Source: Eubacteriales bacterium
Lineage (GTDB): Bacteria > Bacillota > Clostridia > Peptostreptococcales > Anaerovoracaceae
DNA: 11,940 nt
Direction: 5' to 3'
Assembly: GCA_029098205.1 (NCBI GenBank)
Contig: JAQXNW010000009.1
Location: 1 to 11,940, forward strand
Shown piece after piece: positions 1 to 6,601 of this stretch; positions within the stretch are counted from its first letter, which is position 1; each line of letters opens with the position of its first letter. The notes under the pieces are model-generated. The model searched no databases and was not told the origin of the DNA. It saw nothing but the letters and a program-made list of their open reading frames with translations. A program made the translations under genes and the position numbers.

Positions 1-1
1 C

Positions 2-142
2 GGAGCAAAGATTCCTGAGATCGCATGGGATATTCAAACGAAAGTCCGTGATACAGTCAAGGAACTGACGGGGCTTTCTCTTCATGAGATCAATATTCAT
101 GTGCAGGGTGTCAGGAAAAAGAAAAACGAGGAAGAAAAATGA
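2..142 (+). CDS. Asp23/Gls24 family envelope stress protein, C-terminal end (partial)
   Basis: Only the last 46 codons are in the window, read from base 2 to the TGA at 140-142; the gene starts upstream. The readable residues include GAKIPEIAWDIQ, KVRDTVKELTGL and an ending INIHVQGV followed by a Lys/Glu-rich tail, which is the typical end of Asp23/Gls24 (DUF322) proteins. These are small cytoplasmic or membrane-associated proteins linked to cell-envelope homeostasis and alkaline or general stress in Firmicutes; their biochemical role is not settled. The stop codon overlaps the nusB start (ATGA at 139-142), so the two are probably translationally coupled. An Asp23 gene directly before nusB is a common arrangement in Firmicutes. 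The family call is fairly secure despite the short fragment. Confidence 0.8.
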   Translation, partial: GAKIPEIAWDIQTKVRDTVKELTGLSLHEINIHVQGVRKKKNEEEK

Positions 143-540
143 AAAGAAAAGAAGCAAGAGAAACGATGGCTTCCGTTTTCTACCAGATGGATATTCGAAG
201 CGGGTTCCCGGATGAAAAGCTTGACGTGTTTATTGACCGCGGTAAAATGGGGAATCAATATGAATACTGCGTGAAGCTGTTTGGTCTTTACCGTACGAAT
301 CTGAAGGACGCGGACGCCTTGATTTCAAAGTACAGCCGCCGCTGGAATATTAACCGCATGGCGAAAATGGACCTTGCGATCCTTCGGCTTGCCGTATTTG
401 AAATCATGGAATTTGAGGACATTCCTGACGCGGTCTCTGCGAATGAAGCGGTTGAGCTCGCGAAAAAATACGGTACGGACAACGCGCCGAAATTCATCAA
501 TGCGATTTTAGGAAGCATCCTTCGAAGTGAGAAGAAATGA
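139..540 (+). CDS. nusB: Transcription antitermination factor NusB
   Basis: NusB is an all-helical RNA-binding protein that, with NusE (ribosomal protein S10), binds boxA in nascent rRNA and suppresses premature termination. The 133-residue protein is at the short end of the usual 130-160 range. It starts with the expected basic helix (KRKEARETMASVFYQMD), has the central MAKMDLAILRLAVFEI helix, and ends with the family signature SANEAVELAKKYG followed by KFINAILGSI. The start at 139 gives a normal NusB N-terminus and overlaps the Asp23 stop by 4 nt. Its own stop overlaps the next gene's start in the same ATGA fashion (537-540), so no promoter is expected between them. No key region looks missing. 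Confidence 0.95.
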   Translation: MKRKEARETMASVFYQMDIRSGFPDEKLDVFIDRGKMGNQYEYCVKLFGLYRTNLKDADALISKYSRRWNINRMAKMDLAILRLAVFEIMEFEDIPDAVSANEAVELAKKYGTDNAPKFINAILGSILRSEKK

Positions 541-1574
541 TCCGCTGTCTTGGAGTTGATACAAGCAATTACCGGACGTCCGTCGCCCTCACGGAGTATG
601 CAGAGAACGGATCTATGCGGATCGTAAACGCATACGGAAAGCTTCTGGATGTGAAAGCGGGGGAACGGGGTTTAAGGCAGTCTGCGGCCTTGTTTCAGCA
701 GGTGAAAAATCTGCCGCTTGTTTTCCGGAACTCCGGGATCCGAATCGATGGGTCTGATGGCTCGGATTCACTTTGCGTAGCCTGCAGCACCAAGCCACGT
801 CCGGAGAAAGGGTCTTATATGCCCGTCTTTCTGGCAGGGGAATCGTTTGCTATGTCACTGGGTTCTGTTTTGAATGTCCCGGTTTACCGCTTTTCCCATC
901 AGGAAGGACATATTGCAGCGGCGGCGTATGATCGTCTTCCTTCTGATGTCCGTCACCTGGCTGCTTTCCATTTTTCAGGCGGGACAACGGAAATGCTGCT
1001 TGTAAACCGGAATGCGGATGGGCAGCTCCTTTCCGTCCGGAAAATCGGCGGGACACTGGATCTCTCCTTCGGGCAGCTCCTGGATCGGGTCGGAGTCCTG
1101 GCAGGAATACATTTTCCGGCCGGCAGAGAACTGGATCAGATCGCTGCGTCCGGATCGGAGGACAAAACCCTGATTCCGAAGATCCATACGGATGGTCTGT
1201 ATTGGAACGTTTCCGGTATCGAAACGAAAGCGGAGCGGCTGCTTCAAACGAACATTAATCTCTCGGTCCTTTCCCGCACGCTTTTTGAGCGTATGGGTGA
1301 AGTCATACTTTCCGTCATTAAAGAGGCTTCCGAGAAATTTGATGTAGAGGATTTTCTGTTCTCCGGCGGCGTTTCCCAGAGTCAGACACTTCGGCAGGTT
1401 CTTGGAAATCATGGTACCCGTATGACTGATCCGGAAAAAGGCGCTGTACTTCGAAGCGGACAGAAACTCTGGTTCGGAAGGCCGGAGCTTTGCGGCGACA
1501 ATGCCGTTGGAATTTCATTATTAGGAGGGCAAAGGCATGCCGCTGAAACCGGTTTCTGTCACACAGCTGAATGA
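537..1574 (+). CDS. Kae1/TsaD-like (peptidase M22 family) protein, probable TsaD paralogue
   Basis: This 345-residue protein has the whole ASKH-fold layout of the Kae1/TsaD family, whose true members transfer threonylcarbamoyl to A37 of ANN-decoding tRNAs. Visible landmarks are an N-terminal phosphate loop at about 6-16 (GVDTSNYRTSV), the metal-ligand pair H121 and H125 in HQEGH, a second phosphate motif FSGGTTE at 146-152, a GGTLDLSFGQLLDRVG stretch from 171, FSGGVSQS at 275-282, and a late Asp at 321 in CGDNAVG that matches the third metal ligand. The N-terminal loop differs from the TsaD pattern (GIETSCDET) and the second motif has SGGTTE where TsaD has SGGHTQ. I therefore read it as a paralogue, not TsaD itself, and leave the symbol empty. 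I recall related genes next to nusB/xseA in other Clostridia, annotated as M22 peptidase or O-sialoglycoprotease; that protease label is historical. Its last 38 nt overlap xseA. The family call is secure, the function is not. Confidence 0.85.
   Translation: MIRCLGVDTSNYRTSVALTEYAENGSMRIVNAYGKLLDVKAGERGLRQSAALFQQVKNLPLVFRNSGIRIDGSDGSDSLCVACSTKPRPEKGSYMPVFLAGESFAMSLGSVLNVPVYRFSHQEGHIAAAAYDRLPSDVRHLAAFHFSGGTTEMLLVNRNADGQLLSVRKIGGTLDLSFGQLLDRVGVLAGIHFPAGRELDQIAASGSEDKTLIPKIHTDGLYWNVSGIETKAERLLQTNINLSVLSRTLFERMGEVILSVIKEASEKFDVEDFLFSGGVSQSQTLRQVLGNHGTRMTDPEKGAVLRSGQKLWFGRPELCGDNAVGISLLGGQRHAAETGFCHTAE
1523..1529 (+). promoter_or_regulatory. Shine-Dalgarno site for xseA inside the Kae1-like gene
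   Basis: AGGAGGG lies 7 nt before the ATG at 1537 and is the strongest anti-16S match seen in the window. It is inside the end of the upstream coding region, where the shared bases encode the LLGGQ stretch of the Kae1-like protein. It fixes the xseA start at 1537 and hence a 38-nt overlap. Confidence 0.85.
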
Positions 1575-2688
1575 ATATATCCGAAGATCGCTTGCTATGG
1601 ATCCGCTTCTTTCGAATATTCGTGTGCAGGGAGAAGTTTCCGATGTGAATTATAATCGAAGCGGCCATGTCTATTTCAGCCTTGCAGACAGCCGGAGCCG
1701 TATCCGGTGCTTCCTTCCGCACGATGCTGCAGAACTTCTGGACTTTCAAATCGTAAATGGAGATGCCCTGATTGTTTCGGGCATGGTGGATGTATACCTC
1801 GCCGGCGGAAGTTATTCTGTAAAAGTAAAGGAGATTGAGAAGGAAGGACTGGGGCCTCTTCAGATCCGTTTCGAACAACTTAAGAAAAAGCTGTCGGATG
1901 AAGGTCTGTTCGATCCGGCTCGTAAAAAACCGATCCCTTTTTTTCCGGACACGGTTGGCATTATTACATCCGGCACCGGTGCCGCTGTAAAGGATATGCT
2001 GAAAAATATAACACCGCGGAATGATCATGTGAATGTTCTTATTTTTCCCACTGCTGTACAGGGGGAGAGCGCCGCGGTGAAAATCGCGGAAACCATCCGC
2101 TTTGTCAATCGGGAGTACAAGGAAACAGATGTTCTGATCGTCGGGAGAGGCGGAGGATCCGCCGAAGATCTGGCCCCGTTTAATGAGGAATGCGTTGCCA
2201 GAGCTGTTGCGGATTCGGAGATCCCTGTTATATCGGCCGTCGGCCATGAAATTGACTTCGTGATTTCCGATATGGCAGCGGATGCCCGCGCTGAAACCCC
2301 GACAAAAGCTGGACTTCTTGCCGTACCGGATACCGAAGAGCTTCGGGAATATATTCAGAGTCTTCGGCAGCAGATGCAGGATCAGCTCTTAAATCAAACG
2401 AATTACAATCGGCTTCGTGCGGATGCTCTTATCAATCAAATCGGAATTCTCGCGAAAAAAAAGCTGAGCGACGAGAAGCAGAGAGTTGAATTTGAACGAA
2501 GAGCGCTTGAGCTGAGCGATCCCAGAAAAATTACAGAGCGCGGCTTTGTCATGGTACAGGATCTGGACGGAAAGATCGTTTCGGACCAAAAAAATCTGAA
2601 GCCCGGTGAGACTGTATATCTTTCATTCCGGGACGGAACGGCAGAAGCGGAGATTCGGAAAACGGGAGAAGAATATGGCAAAGGATGA
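1537..2688 (+). CDS. xseA: Exodeoxyribonuclease VII large subunit
   Basis: Catalytic subunit of exonuclease VII, which degrades single-stranded DNA from both ends to oligonucleotides and works in mismatch repair and damage processing. The N-terminal OB-fold (about 1-105) shows SVTQLNEYIRR and HVYFSLADSRSRIRCFLP. The catalytic core (about 125-265) has PFFPDTVGIITSGTGAAVKD, GRGGGSAEDL at 203-212, ISAVGHEID at 232-240 and DARAETPTKA at 249-258, all hallmark motifs. A helical stretch (about 265-327) and a small C-terminal domain starting near DPRKITERGF follow. At 383 residues it is shorter than E. coli XseA (456), mostly because the helical stalk is short. The start is set by the AGGAGGG at 1523-1529. 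The stop overlaps xseB by 14 nt. No frameshift is evident and the core looks intact. Confidence 0.96.
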   Translation: MPLKPVSVTQLNEYIRRSLAMDPLLSNIRVQGEVSDVNYNRSGHVYFSLADSRSRIRCFLPHDAAELLDFQIVNGDALIVSGMVDVYLAGGSYSVKVKEIEKEGLGPLQIRFEQLKKKLSDEGLFDPARKKPIPFFPDTVGIITSGTGAAVKDMLKNITPRNDHVNVLIFPTAVQGESAAVKIAETIRFVNREYKETDVLIVGRGGGSAEDLAPFNEECVARAVADSEIPVISAVGHEIDFVISDMAADARAETPTKAGLLAVPDTEELREYIQSLRQQMQDQLLNQTNYNRLRADALINQIGILAKKKLSDEKQRVEFERRALELSDPRKITERGFVMVQDLDGKIVSDQKNLKPGETVYLSFRDGTAEAEIRKTGEEYGKG

Positions 2689-2878
2689 TTTTGAGAAAAA
2701 CCTCAGGAATCTTGAAGCAATTGCAGCGAAAATGAAATCTCCGGATATAACTTTGGAAGAATCGATTGCTTCTTACGAAGAAGGAATGAAATATTATGCG
2801 GTTCTCAGTGGCATACTGTCCCAGGCGGAGCGCAGAATTCAAACCATTGAGAACGAAGAACGGAAGGAGAGCAATTAA
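2675..2878 (+). CDS. xseB: Exodeoxyribonuclease VII small subunit
   Basis: XseB is a small helical protein; several copies decorate the XseA stalk and control the activity of the complex. The 67-residue protein starts MAKDDFEKNLRNLEAIAAKM and contains the family signature LEESIASYEEGMKYY, ending in a charged tail. I chose the ATG at 2675, because an upstream in-frame ATG (2606) would add 23 Arg/Lys-rich residues unlike any XseB and lie wholly within xseA. A GGGAG at 2664-2668, 6 nt before the ATG, serves as ribosome site. It overlaps the end of xseA by 14 nt and its TAA abuts the next ATG with no gap, so subunit ratio is probably set by translational coupling. Confidence 0.94.
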   Translation: MAKDDFEKNLRNLEAIAAKMKSPDITLEESIASYEEGMKYYAVLSGILSQAERRIQTIENEERKESN

Positions 2879-3772
2879 ATGGTCCGCACCTTTGACGAGT
2901 ACAAAAAAATAGTAGAGGATAATCTTTTAGGGTATATGCCTCATATTGATCCATTGGCGAAAACATTGTACGATTCCATGGCGTATAGTCTTACGGCCGG
3001 CGGAAAGAGACTGAGGCCTGTTCTTCTGCTCGCTTCCTGTGAGCTCGCGGGAGGAGATGCTGAATCCGTTCTTCCGTATGCCTGCGCGATGGAATATATC
3101 CATACCTATTCTCTTATTCATGATGATCTTCCGGCCATGGACGACGATGAACTCCGGCGGGGAAAGCCGACAAATCACATGGTTTACGGAGCCGGGATCG
3201 CTACGCTCGCGGGAGACGGCCTTCTCAGCAGCGCGTTTGAAATCATGTACCGGGACATGTATCTTTTTTTTGATAAAAAGAATGAGCTTAAAAACCGTGT
3301 GAAGGCGGCATATGCCATTTCAAAGGGCGCTGGTGTCCGCGGGATGGTCGCGGGACAGACAGCGGATCTGGAAGGGGAGACAAAGGAACCGAATCCGGAA
3401 TTTCTGGATTTTATTCATATGAATAAAACATGCGCGATGATTGTTGGCGCGGTTACAGCCGGCCAGTATCTTGGAAACGCGGATGACGAAATGCTGAAAT
3501 CGATGACATCCTATGCGGAATGCCTTGGACTTTCTTTTCAGATTGCGGATGACATTCTGGACATTGTGGGCACCAAAGAGGAGCTCGGCAAGAATCCGGG
3601 TGTCGATGAGGAAGCTGGAAAGATGACATACCCGGCGCTTTACGGGCTCGATGAATCCAGAAAGCGGCTTCATGATCTTACGGAAAAGGCTGTTTCACAC
3701 CTTTCGGAAATTAAAGAAGACACAGCATTTTTCGAAAAGCTGGTTCGAAAAATGGAAACTCGTACGAAGTAA
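2879..3772 (+). CDS. ispA: Short-chain polyprenyl diphosphate synthase (farnesyl/geranylgeranyl type)
   Basis: Cytoplasmic trans-prenyltransferase that condenses DMAPP or its products with isopentenyl diphosphate to make farnesyl (possibly geranylgeranyl) diphosphate, the precursor of undecaprenyl phosphate and quinone side chains. The 297-residue protein has GGKRLRP at 41-47, the first Asp-rich motif DDLPAMDDDELRRGKPTNH starting at D82-D83, the GQTADLEGE stretch at 159-167, and the second Asp-rich motif QIADDILD at 221-228. Two residues sit between the paired aspartates and the third charged group (DDxxxxD spacing), as in bacterial FPP synthases. The ATG follows the xseB TAA directly, with AAGGAG at 2864-2869. 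Product chain length cannot be fixed from motifs alone, so ispA is the best but not the only name. The neighbouring dxs supports a pathway role. Confidence 0.92.
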   Translation: MVRTFDEYKKIVEDNLLGYMPHIDPLAKTLYDSMAYSLTAGGKRLRPVLLLASCELAGGDAESVLPYACAMEYIHTYSLIHDDLPAMDDDELRRGKPTNHMVYGAGIATLAGDGLLSSAFEIMYRDMYLFFDKKNELKNRVKAAYAISKGAGVRGMVAGQTADLEGETKEPNPEFLDFIHMNKTCAMIVGAVTAGQYLGNADDEMLKSMTSYAECLGLSFQIADDILDIVGTKEELGKNPGVDEEAGKMTYPALYGLDESRKRLHDLTEKAVSHLSEIKEDTAFFEKLVRKMETRTK

Positions 3773-3777
3773 TTTAC

Positions 3778-3782
3778 AGGAG
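3778..3782 (+). promoter_or_regulatory. Shine-Dalgarno site that sets the dxs start
   Basis: AGGAG ends 6 nt before the ATG at 3789, inside the 16-nt gap after the ispA stop. It rules in favour of 3789 over an in-frame ATG at 3651 buried in ispA. Confidence 0.8.
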
Positions 3783-3788
3783 AAAAAC

Positions 3789-5750
3789 ATGCAGACACAT
3801 GAAAAAAGTGCATCGGGTTATCTTCAGAAAGAGCTGACAGATTATCATTTTCCGTCCGATCTAAAGAAAATGAGCGAAGGAGAGCTTGAGATTCTCAGTC
3901 TTCAAATCCGTGACTTTCTTGTTTCGCATGTATCGGAGACCGGAGGACATCTTGCTTCCAATCTGGGAGTCGTGGAACTTACCATTGCGCTCCATAAAGT
4001 GTTCAACAGTCCGAAAGACAAATTAATTTTTGATGTCGGGCATCAGGCATATGTCCATAAAATTCTGACAGGAAGAGCGGACCGGTTTGACACGCTTCGC
4101 CAGACCGGCGGAATGAGCGGATTTCCGAAAGGAAAAGAAAGCCCGCATGACGCATATGATACAGGACACGCCAGTACTTCCCTGTCTGCCGCGTCCGGAA
4201 TCGCGGCGGCGCGTGATTTAAAGAAAGAGCATTTTCAGGTTGTATCGGTGATTGGAGACGGGTCTCTGACCGGCGGAATGGCATTGGAGGCTTTGAATAA
4301 CATCGGATCCCGCAGGCAAAATGTGATTGTAATCCTGAACGATAACGGGATGTCGATTTCCCGGAATACCGGCAGTATTTCGCAGCATCTTTCGAAGCTC
4401 CGTGTATCCAGAAAATATCTGAGTTCAAAGCAGGATCTCAAGCGCACTCTTGAAAAAATCCCCTATGTCGGAAACGACATTGAAAATATCCTTTCAAATT
4501 TAAAAGAAAGCGTGAAATACGCGATTCTCCAGAGCGGAATTCTTTTCGAGGAAATGGGCTTTACCTACATGGGACCGGTGAACGGACATTCCATTCCTGA
4601 TCTGGTGCAGGTGCTCCGGGATGCAAAAAGAGCAAGAGGACCGGTTCTTGTTCATGTTATTACGAAGAAAGGGAAGGGATACCGGATCGCAGAGAAAAAT
4701 CCGGACAAATTTCATGGAATCGGTCCGTTTGATCCGGATACGGGTGAAGTCCTTCATCCTTCCGGAAAGAGCTGGTCTTCTGTATTCGGAGAAACGCTTT
4801 CCGATGCCGCGGAAATAGATTCCAGGATTATCGCCATTACGGCTGCGATGTCAGATGGAACGGGTCTTAAAAAATTCTCCGAAAAATTCCCGAATCGTTT
4901 CTTTGATGTCGGAATCGAGGAGGAGCATGCCGTCGGTTTTGCCGCAGGCCTCGCCAAGGGCGGCATGCAGCCGGTCTTAGCGATCTATTCTTCCTTTCTG
5001 CAGCGTGCCTTTGATCAGATTATGATGGATGTTTGCCTTCAGGATCTGCCGGTCATTTTTGCCGTGGACCGCGCAGGCATCGTCGGAGCCGATGGGGAAA
5101 CGCACCATGGTATTTTCGATATTGCGTATTTATCAATGATGCCGAATCTTACTATCCTGACGCCGGGAACTGGTGAGCAGCTTTCGCAGATGCTTCGGTA
5201 TGCGCTGACATTGAGCGGTCCATGCGCGATTCGCTATCCGAGAGGGGAAGCGAAGGTTTCCGAAGATACAAATATCTTGCTGAGAAATGCAGCAAGGCAG
5301 ACGCCTTCTTCCAGAAAATACACTAGGGAGCAGGCTGAACTTCTTAAAAACAGAGCGAATTATGGAAATCTTCGCCTTGCGTACGGGAAAGACGGAGATA
5401 TCTGGGCCGTCGGAAGCATGCTGGATACTGCCGTTAAAACCAGGGAGATTCTTTTGGATCAGGGAATTTCCGTCGGTCTTGTTGATGTCCGGCAGGTGAA
5501 ACCGCTGGATATTTCTATGGCGACCCCTGACATCCGGCGGATCTATACATTGGAAGACGGCGTGTTTCAATTTGGCTTCGGCACGGCGCTTCGGACGGCG
5601 CTTCCCGGAAAATACAGCGTAGTTCGTTTCGGATGGCCGGATCGGTTTATCGAACAAGGAAGCCCTAAGGATCTTTACCGGAAATATGGGCTGGATCCAT
5701 TTACGTTGGCAGGAAGGATACGAAGAGACATTGAAGAAAGAAAGGCTTGA
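3789..5750 (+). CDS. dxs: 1-deoxy-D-xylulose-5-phosphate synthase
   Basis: Thiamine-diphosphate enzyme that joins pyruvate and glyceraldehyde 3-phosphate to DXP, the first step of the MEP isoprenoid pathway (DXP can also feed thiamine and pyridoxal synthesis in some bacteria). In the 653-residue protein, the N-terminal TPP domain shows H54 in GGHLASNLG, FDVGHQAYVHK with H85, and the Mg/TPP motif GDGSLTGG at 157-164 followed by NDNGMSIS at 184-191. The Pyr domain has DVGIEEEHAVGFAAG at 374-388 with the catalytic Glu, and DRAGIVGADGETHHG at 427-441. A C-terminal transketolase-like domain follows. The start at 3789 has a good ribosome site. The protein is about 30 residues longer than E. coli Dxs (620); most of the excess is a basic segment between YPRG (483-486) and WAVGSM (539). 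The stop overlaps tlyA by 20 nt. Confidence 0.97.
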   Translation: MQTHEKSASGYLQKELTDYHFPSDLKKMSEGELEILSLQIRDFLVSHVSETGGHLASNLGVVELTIALHKVFNSPKDKLIFDVGHQAYVHKILTGRADRFDTLRQTGGMSGFPKGKESPHDAYDTGHASTSLSAASGIAAARDLKKEHFQVVSVIGDGSLTGGMALEALNNIGSRRQNVIVILNDNGMSISRNTGSISQHLSKLRVSRKYLSSKQDLKRTLEKIPYVGNDIENILSNLKESVKYAILQSGILFEEMGFTYMGPVNGHSIPDLVQVLRDAKRARGPVLVHVITKKGKGYRIAEKNPDKFHGIGPFDPDTGEVLHPSGKSWSSVFGETLSDAAEIDSRIIAITAAMSDGTGLKKFSEKFPNRFFDVGIEEEHAVGFAAGLAKGGMQPVLAIYSSFLQRAFDQIMMDVCLQDLPVIFAVDRAGIVGADGETHHGIFDIAYLSMMPNLTILTPGTGEQLSQMLRYALTLSGPCAIRYPRGEAKVSEDTNILLRNAARQTPSSRKYTREQAELLKNRANYGNLRLAYGKDGDIWAVGSMLDTAVKTREILLDQGISVGLVDVRQVKPLDISMATPDIRRIYTLEDGVFQFGFGTALRTALPGKYSVVRFGWPDRFIEQGSPKDLYRKYGLDPFTLAGRIRRDIEERKA

Positions 5751-6549
5751 TATTCTGCTTGTGCAGAAGGGATATTTTGAATCCAGACAGCAGGCGAAGA
5801 GCGCTGTTATGGAGGGGAATGTCTTTGTCGATGGGGAAATCAGCGATAAAGTCGGTACTAAAATTTCTTTGGATTCTGTCATTGAAGTGCGAAGTAACGG
5901 TTGCCCCTATGTTTCCCGCGGCGGATATAAGCTGGAGGAGTCGATTCGCGCATTTTCCCTGGATTTAAATGGAAAAGTATGTCTGGATATGGGTGCTTCC
6001 ACCGGTGGATTCACAGACTGTATGCTGCAGCATGGAGCGTCGAAGGTATATTCGGTCGATGTCGGATACGGTCAGCTTGCCTGGAAACTTCGTCAGGATT
6101 CCCGTGTTGTGAACATTGAAAGGTGCAATGTCCGGTATATGAAACCGGAAACAATCGGAGAGCCGGTCGATTTTGTCAGCATTGATGTGTCCTTCATATC
6201 CCTTCGCCATATGTTCCCGGTCGCGAAGGCGGTACTTAAAGAGAACGGTGAAATTGTCTGCCTGATAAAGCCGCAGTTTGAAGCAGGGCGGGAAGAAATG
6301 AAAGGGACAAAGGGAATTGTCCGGGATCCTTTGATTCACGAGAAAACGATCCGGTCCGTGCTGGAATATGCTAAAGAAAACGGACTTTCCCCGAAGGGGC
6401 TTACTAATTCGCCGGTAAAGGGGACGAAAGGAAATATTGAATTTCTTCTCTATTTGAAAAAAGAGGCTGTACAGCCTGATTTTCCGGCTCTTGACAGTAC
6501 CGTACAGCAAGTTGTGCAGACGGCGCATCAGACGCTGGATAAGAAATAA
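5731..6549 (+). CDS. tlyA: TlyA-type rRNA 2'-O-methyltransferase (S4 + FtsJ domains)
   Basis: SAM-dependent RNA methyltransferase of the TlyA/YqxC family; characterised members 2'-O-methylate rRNA (16S C1409 and/or 23S C1920) and the old haemolysin label is probably misleading. Starting at the TTG at 5731 gives 272 residues, the usual length, and the typical first residues KKERLDILLVQKGYF. The S4 RNA-binding domain spans about 4-54, then SRGGYKL at 62-68. The SAM loop is DMGASTGGFTD at 86-96, with SIDVSF at 150-155 and LIKPQFEAGRE at 178-188, giving the K-D-K-E arrangement. An ATG at 5686 would add 15 atypical residues and overlap dxs by 65 nt. A GGAAGGA at 5712-5718 is rather far from the TTG (12 nt), and GAAGAG at 5722-5727 is closer. 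The family is secure, the start less so. The C-terminal tail ends within a 17-bp tandem repeat. Confidence 0.93.
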   Translation: MKKERLDILLVQKGYFESRQQAKSAVMEGNVFVDGEISDKVGTKISLDSVIEVRSNGCPYVSRGGYKLEESIRAFSLDLNGKVCLDMGASTGGFTDCMLQHGASKVYSVDVGYGQLAWKLRQDSRVVNIERCNVRYMKPETIGEPVDFVSIDVSFISLRHMFPVAKAVLKENGEIVCLIKPQFEAGREEMKGTKGIVRDPLIHEKTIRSVLEYAKENGLSPKGLTNSPVKGTKGNIEFLLYLKKEAVQPDFPALDSTVQQVVQTAHQTLDKK

Positions 6550-6567
6550 GACTGGATAAGAAATATG
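6534..6567 (+). repeat. 17-bp tandem duplication across the tlyA stop codon
   Basis: Two adjacent 17-bp copies, 6534-6550 and 6551-6567, match at 15 of 17 positions and share an uninterrupted 14-bp core, CTGGATAAGAAATA. The tlyA TAA stop (6547-6549) lies in the first copy. Because 17 is not a multiple of three, such a duplication would shift the reading frame. The rest of the 52-nt gap to mutS holds a T run at 6580-6586 and the mutS ribosome site GGAG at 6592-6595, and I see no hairpin before the T run. Confidence 0.85.
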
Positions 6568-6601
6568 AATTAGAGGGAATTTTTTTCGGCTGGAGTGAAG
6601 A

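Noticed and set aside
1318..2247. Long antisense open frame (309 codons) opposite the Kae1-like and xseA genes
   Set aside because: It spans the boundary of two recognisable genes, shows no familiar motif, and is one of many reverse-strand shadows in this GC-balanced coding DNA. The frame at 9488-10429 (-) opposite mutL was rejected for the same reason.
2606..2674. Upstream ATG adding 23 residues to xseB
   Set aside because: The residues are an out-of-frame reading of the xseA 3' end and do not resemble an XseB N-terminus; MAKDDFEKNL at 2675 does.
2455..3271. Eight-base homopolymers (A8 at 2455-2462 in xseA, T8 at 3264-3271 in ispA) as slippage or phase-variation switches
   Set aside because: Length and number are near chance for this composition, both genes stay in frame, and no alternative product is suggested.
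3651..3788. In-frame upstream extension of dxs adding 46 residues from an ATG within ispA
   Set aside because: It would overlap ispA by 122 nt, the added residues are basic and unlike Dxs, and the ATG at 3789 has its own well-spaced AGGAG.
6465..6476. Perfect 12-bp palindrome GGCTGTACAGCC in the tlyA 3' end
   Set aside because: About three such palindromes are expected by chance in a window this size, and it matches no operator I recognise (not the GAACnnnnGTTC Firmicute LexA box).
6491..6519. TTGACA hexamer near the tlyA end as a possible mutS promoter
   Set aside because: No TATAAT-like hexamer occurs 16-18 nt downstream, and the bases encode part of the TlyA tail. A TATGAA at 6564-6569 lacks a matching -35.
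6580..6586. Run of seven T between tlyA and mutS as a terminator
   Set aside because: There is no GC-rich inverted repeat just upstream, and the gene beyond follows closely with its own ribosome site.
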